Origin: Bin18 sp965200355
GTDB lineage: Bacteria; Desulfobacterota; Binatia; Bin18
Assembly (NCBI GenBank): GCA_965200355.1
Contig: OZ241351.1
Coordinates: 2,542,001 to 2,606,000, forward strand
DNA: 64,000 nt
Direction: 5' to 3'
The translations under genes and the position numbers were made by a program. Below are positions 17,546-27,040 of the stretch, one piece after another. Below the pieces are notes generated by a model. It was given only the letters and a program-made list of their open reading frames with translations, was not told where the DNA came from and did not search any database. Each line of letters begins with the position of its first letter. The first letter of the stretch is position 1.

Positions 17546-17730
17546 TTTTTCAGCCCCGCCTGTTTGCATATATTGTTCTGCGTACCTGGTGCCAGATCGT
17601 CGCCCGGCTTCCCGGAAACCGTGACGCTCCCTGGTTTAGCTCTATGCTTGTATTGCCGGTGGCTCCCCCTTGTGCGCGCTAATTCCCAGCCGTCTTTTTC
17701 CAGTATTTTGATGATTTCCCTGACTTTCAT
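17542..17730 (-). CDS. hicA: HicA family mRNA interferase toxin
   Basis: 62 residues with the dsRNA-binding-like HicA fold: VREIIKILEKDGWEL, then ARTRGSHRQYKH with the catalytic His, and VTVSGKPGDDLAPGTQNNI. It cleaves mRNA when HicB is degraded. Toxin-first order and coupling to hicB are standard. The frame and active-site His are intact. Confidence 0.87.
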   Translation of the reverse strand: MKVREIIKILEKDGWELARTRGSHRQYKHRAKPGSVTVSGKPGDDLAPGTQNNICKQAGLKK

Positions 17731-17759
17731 CCGTACTCTGTTGTCCCAACCGAACGAAC

Positions 17760-19058
17760 CTACAGATTCCCCACTTCCAACTCCAGCATCTGCCCGTATT
17801 TCTGAATCGCCTGCTCGCGCAACGCCGGTAAATGGCCGGTGGGGAACAGGCCCTTGGTGCCCTCGTACTCGCGCAGCACTTGGCGGGAGACGGTGACTTT
17901 GTGCACCTCGGTCGGGCCGTCGGCCAGGCCCATGACAAAGGACTCGGTAATCTGCTTGGAAAACGGCATCTCGTTGGACACGCCCAGCGAACCGTGCAGA
18001 TACAGCGCCCGGCAGGCCACATCGTGAAAGACTGTGGGCATCTGGGCTTTGACCGCGGCAATGTCTTTACGCACCTTGCGGTAGTCCTGGTATTTGTCTA
18101 TGCGCCAGGCCGTTTGCAATACCAGCAGCCGGAACTGCTCAATCTCGATCCAGGAGTCGGCGATTTTTTCCTGAACCATCTGTTTATTGGCCAGGATTTC
18201 GCCCTGGGTTTCGCGCGACAACACCCGCTCGCACATCAGGTCGAACGATTTCTTGACCTGACCGATGGTCCGCATGGCGTGGTGAATCCGCCCGCCACCC
18301 AAGCGCGTCTGGGCGACCTCAAAGCCCTGCCCAGGGCCGCCCAGAATATGATCCGCGGGAATCCGCACGTCTTCATAACTGATATAGGCGTGGTCGCCCT
18401 CGTCTTCGGCCTCTTCGCCAATCCCGACATTCCGAATGATGTGAATGCCCGGCGTGTCTGCCGGCACAACGAACATGGACATGCTCTGATACGGGGCGGC
18501 GTCCGGGTCGGTCACGGCCATGACAATCAGAAAGCTGGCCCAGCGCGCGTTTGAGGAAAACCACTTCTGCCCGTTGATAACCCACTGGTCCCCGTCCCGT
18601 TCAGCCTTGCATTTGAACATCTTGGGGTCAGCCCCGGCGTGTGGTTCGGTCATGGAAAAGCACGACACAATATCGTTGTTGAGCAACGGCGTGAGAAAGC
18701 GCTCCTTGAGTTCCGGGGTGCCGTAGTGCGCCAGTATTTCGCTGTTGCCCGTATCCGGGGCCTGACAGCCAAAGACGATGGGCGCAAAGCGGGAGCGGCC
18801 CAGTATCTCGTTCATGAGGGCGAGCTTGAGTTGGCCATAGCCGGGGCCGCCCAGTTCCGGGCCCAGGTGACAGGCCCACAGGCCACGCTGCCTGACCCGT
18901 TCCTGGAGGGTGGGCACGATTTTTCTGTGGCGCGGATTCTGAATATCGTACGGATTGCCTAAAATGTGATCTAAGGGTTCGACCTCCTCACGGACAAATT
19001 CCGTAATCCAGTCCAGTTCTTTTTGGAATTCCGGCTCTGTTTCAAAACCCCAGGACAT
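17760..19058 (-). CDS. Acyl-CoA dehydrogenase
   Basis: 432 residues. It has the three-domain acyl-CoA dehydrogenase layout: helical N-terminus, FAD/substrate-binding beta domain with CFSMTEPHAGADPKMF and WVINGQKWFSSNA, and a C-terminal helical bundle containing LYLHGSLGVSNEMPF and the ADGPTEVHKVTVSRQVL motif. It introduces the 2,3-double bond in a fatty or branched acyl-CoA and passes electrons to ETF. RBS AGGAGG is visible upstream of 19058. It is longer than the usual 380, resembling the FadE-like long-chain group. Confidence 0.9.
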   Translation of the reverse strand: MSWGFETEPEFQKELDWITEFVREEVEPLDHILGNPYDIQNPRHRKIVPTLQERVRQRGLWACHLGPELGGPGYGQLKLALMNEILGRSRFAPIVFGCQAPDTGNSEILAHYGTPELKERFLTPLLNNDIVSCFSMTEPHAGADPKMFKCKAERDGDQWVINGQKWFSSNARWASFLIVMAVTDPDAAPYQSMSMFVVPADTPGIHIIRNVGIGEEAEDEGDHAYISYEDVRIPADHILGGPGQGFEVAQTRLGGGRIHHAMRTIGQVKKSFDLMCERVLSRETQGEILANKQMVQEKIADSWIEIEQFRLLVLQTAWRIDKYQDYRKVRKDIAAVKAQMPTVFHDVACRALYLHGSLGVSNEMPFSKQITESFVMGLADGPTEVHKVTVSRQVLREYEGTKGLFPTGHLPALREQAIQKYGQMLELEVGNL

Positions 19059-19167
19059 ACGCTCCTCCTTATCCCGTTTATACCGTGGTCGTTGTGCTTG
19101 CCGAGGCGTCGCCAGCGTAGTCGCTTGCTCCCCATCTGTCGATGTCCCCTCCGTGCTGTCTCTTGAT

Positions 19168-19326
19168 ATGACGTTCTTTCATGCTGAGCAGGCTGGGCTG
19201 CTGCCCATGCACCACCGCGACCCTTTTGATCGGCTCTTGGTCGCCCAGGCCCAGGCCGAAGGGCTGATTCTCGTGACCAGAGACCGTCATATCCAACGCT
19301 ACGGGGTCCGTACTCTGACGGCGTAA
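19168..19326 (+). pseudogene. C-terminal remnant of a VapC-like PIN toxin
   Basis: The frame reads FFHAEQAGLLPMHHRDPFDR, LLVAQAQAEG, LILVTRDRHI and ends at TAA 19326. The HRDPFDRLLVAQA segment and following TRD are the diagnostic C-terminal part of VapC/PIN proteins with two of the acidic active-site positions. The N-terminal two-thirds and any antitoxin gene are missing; the open frame continues upstream without a usable start into the dehydrogenase promoter. It is a deletion remnant of a toxin-antitoxin locus. Confidence 0.8.
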
Positions 19327-19344
19327 GCGTCCGATACTCATTGT

Positions 19345-21372
19345 CTAGCACGGGTGAATAGTCACCTCGATACTGTGCACGCTGGAACTTTTGCCCATAT
19401 CGGACCGTGTCCCCGGATTCAGGGTGTTCACATTGTGACGACCGGCTTCGAGCTTGGGCCAGCGGCCTTTATGCGTCAGCGCCACGCCGCGGGGTACGCT
19501 GGCGTCAAGCGCCGCGGTCAGCTCAAGCTGGCCGGTTTCATTTTTGAGCCGCACGCGCATTCCGTCCGTTACCCCAAGCTGTGCGGCATCGTCCGGGTGC
19601 AGGGTGACGCTGGCCGGACCGGCGCGGCGCTGAATGTTGGTATCGTTGGCATACGAATCGTTGAGCCGCCAGCGCGAGGCCGGGCTCAGCAGGCGGAAGC
19701 GGTTGCCCGTCGGCGGTGGGTCTGCCCAGGGTTGGGGCAGGCGCGGCAGGCCCTTTTGTTCGGCCTTGTCTGAGGCGATTTCAATTTTGCCGCTGGGGGT
19801 GTTGAACTTCAGGTCTGCGTAGAAAACGAGTGGCGCTTGGCTGACCGAACGCCAGCCGGTCTGTTGGAGGGTGCGGAAATCACAGCCGGTCTGCATCTCG
19901 GCGAGCATTTGACTGATAAGCGCCTGGTCCGATTCAAAAAGCGCCGGCTCTTCAAATCCCATAGCCGCGGCCAGCCGGCGAAAAATTTCCTGATTGGGTA
20001 GAGATTCGCCCAGCGGTTCACGCGCTTTGGACTGCGCGCCAATGTTGAGATGAAAATAGCTGAAGGTCAGGTCGTCAAATTCGAGGAAGCTTGCCGCCGG
20101 CAGCACAATATCGGCAAAATCCGTGGTGTCGGTAGGAAAACAATCGACTGCCACCGTGAACAAGTCTTCTCGTTTCAGGGCGGCGTGTAAGCGCTGCTGC
20201 TGCGGGGCGGACGCCGCGGGATTGGTATTCCAACACATCAGGGCCTGTGAGGCGCGTGCGTCTTCGAGCCGCGTGGCAAAATCCATATGGCTGATACGCG
20301 CCGGGCGGCCCTGTGCCAACGCACTGCCGGCCAGCGCCTCAAAGTCCAGGCCGGCAATGTCGGGGGTGATGTTCAGATAGTAAAAACCGGCGCCGGGTTT
20401 GCCGATATTCCCGGTCAGGGCCGGCAGCAGCCCGCAGGCGCGCATGATGTTGCCGCCGGTGGTTTGTCTTTGCAGCCCCTGTCCGACCCACAGCAGGGAC
20501 GGGCCGGGTCCGTATAGATGGGCGGCGCGCTCAATCAGGCCGGCCGGAACGCCGGTTGTCCGCTCGCCCCAAACCGGGGTACAGGGGGCCAATAACAGCA
20601 GCAGTTCGTCATAGCCCCTGGTGTGGTTGGCGATGAAGTCAGCCTGAAAAAATCCGTCCCGGTGCAGGACGTGCAGCAGACTGAAGGCCAGGGCCGCATC
20701 AGTCCCAGGCCAGGGCTGGAGATGGAGGTCGGCCTGGGCTGCGGTCTCCGTCTGGATGGGATCAACCACGATCTTCTGAGCGGGAGATTCGGGCAACCAG
20801 TGCGTGTGGGCGTGCGGAGCGGAATGGGCCGGGTTCGCGCCCCAGACTAGAATACAGCGTGAGTGCACGGCAGTACGGGGGTCAAAGCCTACAGACGAAC
20901 TCCCGAACAACAGCCCCCAGGCAATATGGCCGGCCATATTGCAGATGGTGTCGGGCTCGACCTCGGTGGCGCCCAGGCGGTGAAAGAAGCGCAGGGGAAA
21001 CATATAGGCCAACAGCGACAGGGTGCCGGTGTAATGGGTGTGAATAATGGCTTCGGGGCCGGTCGTGCGGACAATGTTCTGGAGTTTTGAGGCAATGGTG
21101 GTGAGGGCCTCGTCCCAGCTGATCCGTTTGCGCTGGCCGTGTCCCTTGGGGCCGGTCCGTTTGAGCGGATACAACAAGCGGGCCTGCTCATCCTGCCAGA
21201 CGCCGTTATAGGCGGTGGCGCATTTGCCGCACAGCGCACCCCGCGAAACCGGATGGTCCGGGTCTCCCAGCACGCGGCTGATGGCGCTGTTCCTTCGTTC
21301 GACCACGATGCCGCAGCCATCGTAGCAGTCGCGCGGACAGGTGGTCCGTATGCGCTCAAAGTGTGGGTTCAT
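19345..21372 (-). CDS. Molybdopterin-dependent oxidoreductase (DMSO reductase superfamily)
   Basis: 675 residues from ATG 21372, with GAGGAG upstream. The N-terminal [4Fe-4S] site is complete: CPRDCYDGCG with a fourth Cys in GALCGKCA. Further landmarks are the GPEAIIHTHYTG region, GANPAHSAPH, GLQRQTTGGNIMRA and a C-terminal MGD-binding domain (LHPDDAAQLGVTDGMRVRLK). No TAT signal or partner subunit is seen, so it is probably a cytoplasmic formate-dehydrogenase or thiosulfate-reductase-like enzyme of unknown substrate. An in-frame extension to 21597 is rejected because it overlaps the divergent FadL gene. Confidence 0.88.
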   Translation of the reverse strand: MNPHFERIRTTCPRDCYDGCGIVVERRNSAISRVLGDPDHPVSRGALCGKCATAYNGVWQDEQARLLYPLKRTGPKGHGQRKRISWDEALTTIASKLQNIVRTTGPEAIIHTHYTGTLSLLAYMFPLRFFHRLGATEVEPDTICNMAGHIAWGLLFGSSSVGFDPRTAVHSRCILVWGANPAHSAPHAHTHWLPESPAQKIVVDPIQTETAAQADLHLQPWPGTDAALAFSLLHVLHRDGFFQADFIANHTRGYDELLLLLAPCTPVWGERTTGVPAGLIERAAHLYGPGPSLLWVGQGLQRQTTGGNIMRACGLLPALTGNIGKPGAGFYYLNITPDIAGLDFEALAGSALAQGRPARISHMDFATRLEDARASQALMCWNTNPAASAPQQQRLHAALKREDLFTVAVDCFPTDTTDFADIVLPAASFLEFDDLTFSYFHLNIGAQSKAREPLGESLPNQEIFRRLAAAMGFEEPALFESDQALISQMLAEMQTGCDFRTLQQTGWRSVSQAPLVFYADLKFNTPSGKIEIASDKAEQKGLPRLPQPWADPPPTGNRFRLLSPASRWRLNDSYANDTNIQRRAGPASVTLHPDDAAQLGVTDGMRVRLKNETGQLELTAALDASVPRGVALTHKGRWPKLEAGRHNVNTLNPGTRSDMGKSSSVHSIEVTIHPC

Positions 21373-21487
21373 ACTGTGTCTCCTCTCCGTGTTCCAGTGG
21401 GAGCCCTCATCTGGCTTCCCCCCCCTTTTGTAGACCCCGGCGTTCACGTAGGCTATAGGCTGCTCGGGCAGCAAGAGAGGAGCAGAG

Positions 21488-23062
21488 ATGAGCAAGGTAC
21501 AGCTTCTGAGGGGCCGCTTGCAGTGGGGCATAGGGACACTCGTCCTGAGCGCTGGGCTCTGGACCGGCTCCCTCGTGCAGGCCAGCCAGCTGACCATACC
21601 AGGGCTGGCCGCCAGCGACGGCCTCGTGGTCGGTAACGCCGTGGCCTACCCCTTCAACGCGGCGACCGCGCTATTCCACAATCCGGCCCAACTCAGCCTG
21701 CTGCCCAACTCCTTCTCCACCGGTACGTTCAACATTATGTTTCATCCGTCCTATGAGAACCGGCACGGCATTTTCAACCAACTTCCAGAGCCAGCCCGGG
21801 GCGCATTGGGATTTCGTCCTGACGCCACCCGCCACGAACATTACGACAGCACGAGCCGCGAATTCCCCATAGCACCGAACTTCGGCTATCGGACCGACCG
21901 TTTTGCGCCCTTCGCTTTCGGCATTGGTATGTATGGCTCGTTGGGTTTCGCTTTTAATCATCATGCCGGCCCCGAACACGGGGTTCCTAATAACTTCTTT
22001 ACTGAGATGGTATCGGTATCGCTGGCACCCTCCCTGTCGTATTCGTTGGCGTCAAACCTGCATATTGGGGCCAGCATCAACCCGACCTATGGGCGGATGA
22101 AGACCAAATCGCCCACCCCGGCCGGGCGGCTTGATCTGGATGTACGCGGGCCGGGGGTGTTCGGGTCCGTCGGGGTGATGTACCAACCCACGGACCGGCT
22201 CAACCTGGGGTTGACCTATAAGACGCCCGGCAAAATCTGGATGCTCGGCAACGCGCGCGTCGGGGGGAGAGGAGACGACGCCTCGGTCTATTTCAATATC
22301 CCCCAGAATGTGAAGTTCGGCTTTGCGTATCGGGTCACCGACCGCCTGACGTTCGCCGGTCAGGCGCGCTGGAGCCATTTGTCCGTGTTCGAGGATTCGC
22401 GTGTCCGGTTCGAGAAGAACACGCTGCTGAATCAACCCGCGGTGGCCCGGGCCAAGGACCGCTGGCGGCTGGGTGCGGGACTCACCTATCAAGTGTCCGA
22501 AAACTTCATGCTCGGGGTCGGATTCTCGCATGAACCGTGGGCCATCAAGGACGACGCGCTCAAGCCCACGCTGGCCGACCATACCGATTATATGGTGGGC
22601 TTCGGCGGGCAGTATACGCACGGGCCGTGGATTTTTGATTTGGTCGGGGGCATGGCTGCTCGCGTTGAGCCGCGGCACGCGGACGTTGGGGAAAACCCGG
22701 CTTTCCCTGGGCGTTACGACCTGGGCATGAACGTCTTCGGGTTTCAGATGACGCGCCTGCTCGGACCATCAGAAACGGACGCCCCAGGTGAGTCCGCGCC
22801 GACGATAAGCATGGCCTCGTACCGGGACGATGCAGACGCTGCCCGCTACTCTATTGCCGCGTCTCGGAGCAAGCCGGATGCTCAACGCGACCGGCTGAGT
22901 GACCCGAGTCAGGGGGACGAACTCCTGGACACCTTGATTGCAAAACTCTCACGCAATCGGTGCACCCTGCTGCCCCGGCTCGAATCCGAGCGCCTGTTCG
23001 CGCTCTCGGACAAGGAGCGCCAGCGCTGGTGTCGGCGCTGGGACGACTCGCGGCCGGCCTAA
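21488..23062 (+). CDS. Outer-membrane FadL/OmpP1-type transport protein with a soluble C-terminal extension
   Basis: 524 residues, ATG 21488 after GAGGAG. A signal peptide (LVLSAGLWTGSLVQA) is followed by the FadL N-terminal hatch signature GLAASDGLVVGNAVAYPFNAATALFHNPA with the NPA-type motif. Alternating beta-strand pattern runs to about residue 430 (LVGGMAARVEP, MNVFGFQMTRLL). The last 90 residues are polar and end GDELLDTLIAKLSRNR...CRRWDDSRPA rather than in an aromatic beta-strand, which is unusual for this family. It probably takes up hydrophobic substrates feeding the acyl-CoA enzymes around it. Confidence 0.85.
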   Translation: MSKVQLLRGRLQWGIGTLVLSAGLWTGSLVQASQLTIPGLAASDGLVVGNAVAYPFNAATALFHNPAQLSLLPNSFSTGTFNIMFHPSYENRHGIFNQLPEPARGALGFRPDATRHEHYDSTSREFPIAPNFGYRTDRFAPFAFGIGMYGSLGFAFNHHAGPEHGVPNNFFTEMVSVSLAPSLSYSLASNLHIGASINPTYGRMKTKSPTPAGRLDLDVRGPGVFGSVGVMYQPTDRLNLGLTYKTPGKIWMLGNARVGGRGDDASVYFNIPQNVKFGFAYRVTDRLTFAGQARWSHLSVFEDSRVRFEKNTLLNQPAVARAKDRWRLGAGLTYQVSENFMLGVGFSHEPWAIKDDALKPTLADHTDYMVGFGGQYTHGPWIFDLVGGMAARVEPRHADVGENPAFPGRYDLGMNVFGFQMTRLLGPSETDAPGESAPTISMASYRDDADAARYSIAASRSKPDAQRDRLSDPSQGDELLDTLIAKLSRNRCTLLPRLESERLFALSDKERQRWCRRWDDSRPA

Positions 23063-23072
23063 GGTCGTGTCG

Positions 23073-24293
23073 TTACCGCTCTCCCTGATACAACACGCCC
23101 TGAGCGTGCAGGGTGGTAATCGTATCCGAAGAGCGGCCGAGATATTGGCTCAGTATTTCGTCGTTGTGCTGACCCAGCAGAGGAGCCTGGAGGTCGAGTT
23201 CGTCCGGGAAGGCCGAATACTTGAACGGAAAACCCGGAATAGTGACCTCGCCCAGAACTTGGTCCGGCACCTGCCGGACCATTTTGCGGGCCAGAAAATA
23301 GGGATGGGAGACGGTCTCTTCAATCGATAATACCGGGCCGGCTGGAACACGGTGGTCAGCCAGGGCCTTGAGCGCGGCCTCGTCGCTCGGAAACGCTTGC
23401 AGCCAAGCCTCAATCATCGCGATCAGTTCCTTTTGATTCTGGCCACGTGCTTTGGCGGTGGCAAAACGCGGGTCGTTCACGAGTTCTGGCTTGCCCAGGG
23501 CCTTGGCCACATTCGGCCACTGACGATTCAGGGCGAGAATCACGCAATAGCCCTGCGCGCTCTTGAACACGCCGAGCGGACAAGAGGCATAATGATGGGT
23601 GCCAAAACGCATGGGCTTGTATTGGCCCTGACTGGCGGCAAAGGCCTGCACTTCAACCGACTGCATATGGTACAGGGCATCAACCATAGAAATATCAACA
23701 TGCTGGCCCTGGCCGGTCCGCTCCCGGTGCAGCAAGGCATAGCCGAGGGCGCCAAAGGCACTGACCCCGGCTATGCCGTCGGCAATGGCCACGCCAACAA
23801 AACGCGGCGGCCCGTCCGGGTCGCCCGTCATGTGCATAATGCCGGAAAAGCCCTGGGCGATATAATCGTAGCCGGTCAAATGAGACAGCGGACTCTTCCG
23901 ACCAAAGGCCGAGATAGAACACATGACCAGACCGGGGTGCAGCGCCTTGAGCGCTTGGTAATCCAGGCCGCGTCGTTCCATCACCCCAGGCCCATAGTTT
24001 TCAATAACAACATCAACATGGGGGATGAGCGCCCGGAGCAACGCAACGCCTTCCGGTCGTTTGAAATCGATACACAAGCTTTTCTTGCCACGGTTTTGCT
24101 GAATGAAGTAAATGCTGCGGTTGTCTTGCACAAAGGGCAGGGAGCGTGCCGGGTCGCCGCCCGTGGCCTGCTCGACTTTGATGACATGCGCGCCGAGTTC
24201 GGCCATGAGCCGGGTTGCCGTCGGACCGGCCAGGTATTGGGTGAAGTCGAGCACGGTCGTGCCGGCCAGCATGGATGGTGGTGTGTCTGCCAT
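23073..24293 (-). CDS. Class III (CaiB/BaiF) CoA-transferase
   Basis: 406 residues, start 24293 preceded by AGGAG. CaiB/BaiF landmarks: LAGTTVLDFTQYLAGPTATR, LGAHVIKVEQATGGDPARS, RGKKSLCIDFKRPEG, the catalytic-Asp block SMVDALYHMQ and VPAGPVLSIEE. The enzyme moves CoA between carboxylic acids through an Asp-glutamyl-CoA intermediate. Substrate unknown; formyl-CoA:oxalate, racemase-like and carnitine-type members are all possible. Confidence 0.92.
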   Translation of the reverse strand: MADTPPSMLAGTTVLDFTQYLAGPTATRLMAELGAHVIKVEQATGGDPARSLPFVQDNRSIYFIQQNRGKKSLCIDFKRPEGVALLRALIPHVDVVIENYGPGVMERRGLDYQALKALHPGLVMCSISAFGRKSPLSHLTGYDYIAQGFSGIMHMTGDPDGPPRFVGVAIADGIAGVSAFGALGYALLHRERTGQGQHVDISMVDALYHMQSVEVQAFAASQGQYKPMRFGTHHYASCPLGVFKSAQGYCVILALNRQWPNVAKALGKPELVNDPRFATAKARGQNQKELIAMIEAWLQAFPSDEAALKALADHRVPAGPVLSIEETVSHPYFLARKMVRQVPDQVLGEVTIPGFPFKYSAFPDELDLQAPLLGQHNDEILSQYLGRSSDTITTLHAQGVLYQGER

Positions 24294-24479
24294 AGCCGTT
24301 CTCCTGTATGGTCGCCCTGTTGCTGAGCGACTGGGCTAAGCGACTGTATAGCGGAAAGCTGAGCCTGAGCGAAGGGCCAGCCGGGACATGCGCTTGTCGA
24401 ATCGGTTGTGCCGTTATAGGAAAGAGCCCTGGTTCCTGGTAGAGAAAATTTCAGCCCACGCCCAACAAAGGAGCACCTT
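24294..24479. other. Divergent intergenic region
   Basis: About 185 bp between the CoA-transferase and the LLM oxidoreductase, on opposite strands. It contains GAGCCTGAGCGAAGGGCC at 24361-24379, a piece similar to the dispersed repeat at 30 kb. A clear promoter pair was not identified. Confidence 0.4.
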
Positions 24480-25373
24480 ATGAAAGTCGGCTTACTCGTT
24501 CCCAATCTTGGACCCTTAGCCACCGGCCCCGGCTCGGTTGATGTGGTCACGACCATTGCCATGCAGGCGGAAGCACTGGGGTATGACGCCCTGTGGGTGG
24601 CCGACCATGTGGTCATGCCGCTGCACATCAAATCCCGCTACCCGTATAACGACACCGGCGAGTTCCCGGCCAATCCGGCCGACGGTTTTCTGGAACCGCT
24701 GTCGCTGCTGGGCTATCTGGCCGGCGCGACCACACGAGTCCGGCTGGGGACCTGGGTGCTGGTGTTGCCGCACCGCAACCCGATTGTCACGGCCAAGATG
24801 TTCGCCACCCTGGACGTGCTGTCGCGGGGCCGCATGATGCTCGGGGCCGGTATTGGCTGGATGGAAGAAGAGATCAGCCTGCTCGGCGCGCCGTTCAACA
24901 AGCGTGGCAAGCTGAGCGATGAGTATCTGCAAGCCATGCGTGAACTGTGGACCAACCCCGACCCGCAGTTTGCGGGCGAGTTCTGCCAGTTCAGCGATAT
25001 CAAATGCGAACCCAAGCCGGTCCAGAACCCGTTGCCGGTGTGGATTGGCGGGCATTCCGCCCGCGCCATGCGTCGGGTCGTCGAACACGGTGACGGCTGG
25101 GTTGCGGTCGCCAGAAGTTACGACGGCTTCAAAGAGGGAGTCGAGATGATCCGAGTTGCCGCGGACAAAGCCGGACGGGACATGAGCAGCATCCAGATCC
25201 TGGTTGCTCCAGCCTATACCGCCTCGGTTGACACCTTCATTGAAGAGGCCAAACGCTATCAGGACTTGGGCTATGATTCGTTTCTGGCCCCGCTGCCGTT
25301 ATGGAGCGACAAACTGGAAACCTGCCTGGGGTTTATGGAGGATTTCGCCCAGAAAGTGACCCTGGAGTCGTAG
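24480..25373 (+). CDS. LLM-class F420-dependent oxidoreductase (TIGR03619-like)
   Basis: 297 residues, ATG 24480 after AAAGGAG. Pattern: VGLLVPNLGPLAT, YDALWVADHVVMP, RLGTWVLVLPHRNPIVTAK, LDVLSRGRMMLGAGIGWMEEE and NPLPVWIGGHSARAMRR. This is the F420-dependent LLM type with the GAGIGWMEEE block that many group members share. It precedes the alcohol dehydrogenase by 27 bp and may share a transcript. Confidence 0.9.
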   Translation: MKVGLLVPNLGPLATGPGSVDVVTTIAMQAEALGYDALWVADHVVMPLHIKSRYPYNDTGEFPANPADGFLEPLSLLGYLAGATTRVRLGTWVLVLPHRNPIVTAKMFATLDVLSRGRMMLGAGIGWMEEEISLLGAPFNKRGKLSDEYLQAMRELWTNPDPQFAGEFCQFSDIKCEPKPVQNPLPVWIGGHSARAMRRVVEHGDGWVAVARSYDGFKEGVEMIRVAADKAGRDMSSIQILVAPAYTASVDTFIEEAKRYQDLGYDSFLAPLPLWSDKLETCLGFMEDFAQKVTLES

Positions 25374-25400
25374 CCACGGGTCGTTTTCCTCCCCTTCATT

Positions 25401-26367
25401 ATGCGCGCGCTGCACTGGGACGGACAGACTCTGCGGGTGCAGGAGCAGCATCCTGTCCCGCAGGCGAGCGCTGAGCGGGCGCTGGTGCGCGTCCGGCTGG
25501 CCGGGGTGTGTTCGACCGATTTGCAAATACTCAAAGGCTATATGGACTTCCGGGGGGTGCCGGGGCATGAGTTTGTGGGGGAGGTCTATGAAGGACCGAC
25601 CGAATGGATGGGTCAGCGCGTCGTAGCCGAGATCAACTTCGGCTGTGGCCGCTGTGAGGCGTGCGCGGGTGGTCTGCAACGCCACTGTCCAACCCGCCAA
25701 GTCATGGGCATCCTGGGCGCGGACGGCAGCTTTGCCGAATATGTGTCCGTGCCGCTTGCCAATCTGCATCCCGTTCCTGATTCCGTTTCCGACGAAGCCG
25801 CGGTTTTTACCGAACCGCTTGCCGCCGCGTTTGAAATTCTGGAACAAGTCCCTGTCCAAGCTGGGGTCCAGGCGGTGGTGCTCGGCGATGGCAAGCTGGG
25901 TTTGTTATGTGCGTTTGTGCTGCACCAGGCTGGCGCGGCAGTGACAGTCGTTGGCCGGCATGACACAAAACTCGCCTTGGCAAAGCAGGCTGGCATCAGA
26001 GCGGTGCCTCTCTCCGACTGGCAATCCCAGGCCGTGGACTTGGTGGTTGAGGCAAATGGCTCAGCCGCGGGTTTACAGCGCGCTCTGACTGCCGTTCGTC
26101 CCCGTGGAACGCCTCGTACTGAAAAGCACGCTGGCCGAGAACCATACCCTCTCGCTGGCCCCACTCGTCATAAACGAGGTTACGGTGGTTGGCTCGCGCT
26201 GCGGCCTGTTCCCCCCAGCCCTGGACGCCTTGGCCCACAGCCGGATTCCGGTTGCCGGCCTGATTGAGGCGGCCTATCCGCTGGCCGCGGGTCTCCAGGC
26301 GCTCAACCACGCCGCCCGGCGTGGGACACGCAAAGTGCTGTTACGCGCCACCCCTGGTCGTGACTAG
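25401..26367 (+). pseudogene. Zinc alcohol dehydrogenase (MDR), frameshifted near 26112
   Basis: ATG 25401. The MDR catalytic domain (GVCSTDLQIL, GHEFVGEV, GCGRCEACAGGLQRHCPTRQ with four structural-zinc cysteines) and Rossmann domain (VVLGDGKLGLLCAFVLHQAG) read normally to RPRGT at about 26110. A second frame then resumes LVLKSTLAENHTLSLAP and NEVTVVGSRCGLFPPALDAL to the stop at 26367. One extra C at 26112-26113 explains the break; without it the protein would be about 321 residues, like threonine-dehydrogenase-type MDRs. As read, the product is a 288-residue chimera with a nonsense C-terminus. Confirm by reads. Confidence 0.82.
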
Positions 26368-26476
26368 TGCCGCGGCTGGGGCGGTCTCTCACCCAGGCGT
26401 GAGACCCTCCCGATGGTTTACAGCCGTTCCGTTTCAACGCTAAACTAGCTCTCTGTTAAAAAAGGAGACCTTGCCT

Positions 26477-26914
26477 ATGGATAAGAGTACCCTGATTGGA
26501 GTCGGACTCTTAATTGTGGTGATTGTTGTTTCTCTGGAATGGCTCCGTTCCGGGCCCTCCTCGGATGTCCCGCCGGAAGTCATGCAGCGGGACACGTTTA
26601 TTGGGGCGGCCGGCTCGGGCGATATAGAAACCCTGCTGGAGATGCTGGAGCAAGGCGTAGACATCAACGTCCATGCCCCCTTCGGCGGTCCGACGGCGCT
26701 CATTGTTGCGGCCCGGTTTGGCCATGTTGCCATTGTCGAAGCGCTGCTTGCGCACGGCGCTGAGGTCAACGCCGAAGATGACTACGGCCAGACCGCGCTC
26801 TATTTTGCCAAGAAAAACAGCAAAACCAGAGTAATTGAGCTGCTGGAGGCCGCCGGCGGAACCTCGCCACCAGTTGAGCAGGTGGATGCACAGCCGGCGC
26901 TGAGCGATGTCTGA
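26477..26914 (+). CDS. Small membrane-anchored ankyrin protein
   Basis: 145 residues from ATG 26477, with AAAAAAGGAG upstream. A single N-terminal membrane helix (TLIGVGLLIVVIVVSLEW) is followed by about two to three ankyrin repeats (FIGAAGSGDIETLLEMLEQG, PTALIVAARFGHVAIVEALL, QTALYFAKKNSKTRVIELL). It presumably displays a protein-binding surface at the inner membrane. It is unrelated in arrangement to the secreted ankyrin gene at 1063. Confidence 0.8.
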   Translation: MDKSTLIGVGLLIVVIVVSLEWLRSGPSSDVPPEVMQRDTFIGAAGSGDIETLLEMLEQGVDINVHAPFGGPTALIVAARFGHVAIVEALLAHGAEVNAEDDYGQTALYFAKKNSKTRVIELLEAAGGTSPPVEQVDAQPALSDV

Positions 26915-27040
26915 CTCTCCGCGGCCTCTTGCGGATTGACCCCGCCTCATGAGCAGGATAGGACGACTCTCGTCGGGGCGGAGCGCGCCGGCCCTCGTTG
27001 TCTCAAACACGAAAACGTCTCGCCGATAAGGAGGAAGAGT

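Noticed and set aside
23352..24326. 324-residue plus-strand open frame
   Set aside because: It is antisense to the CoA-transferase and has no family features; GC-rich shadow.
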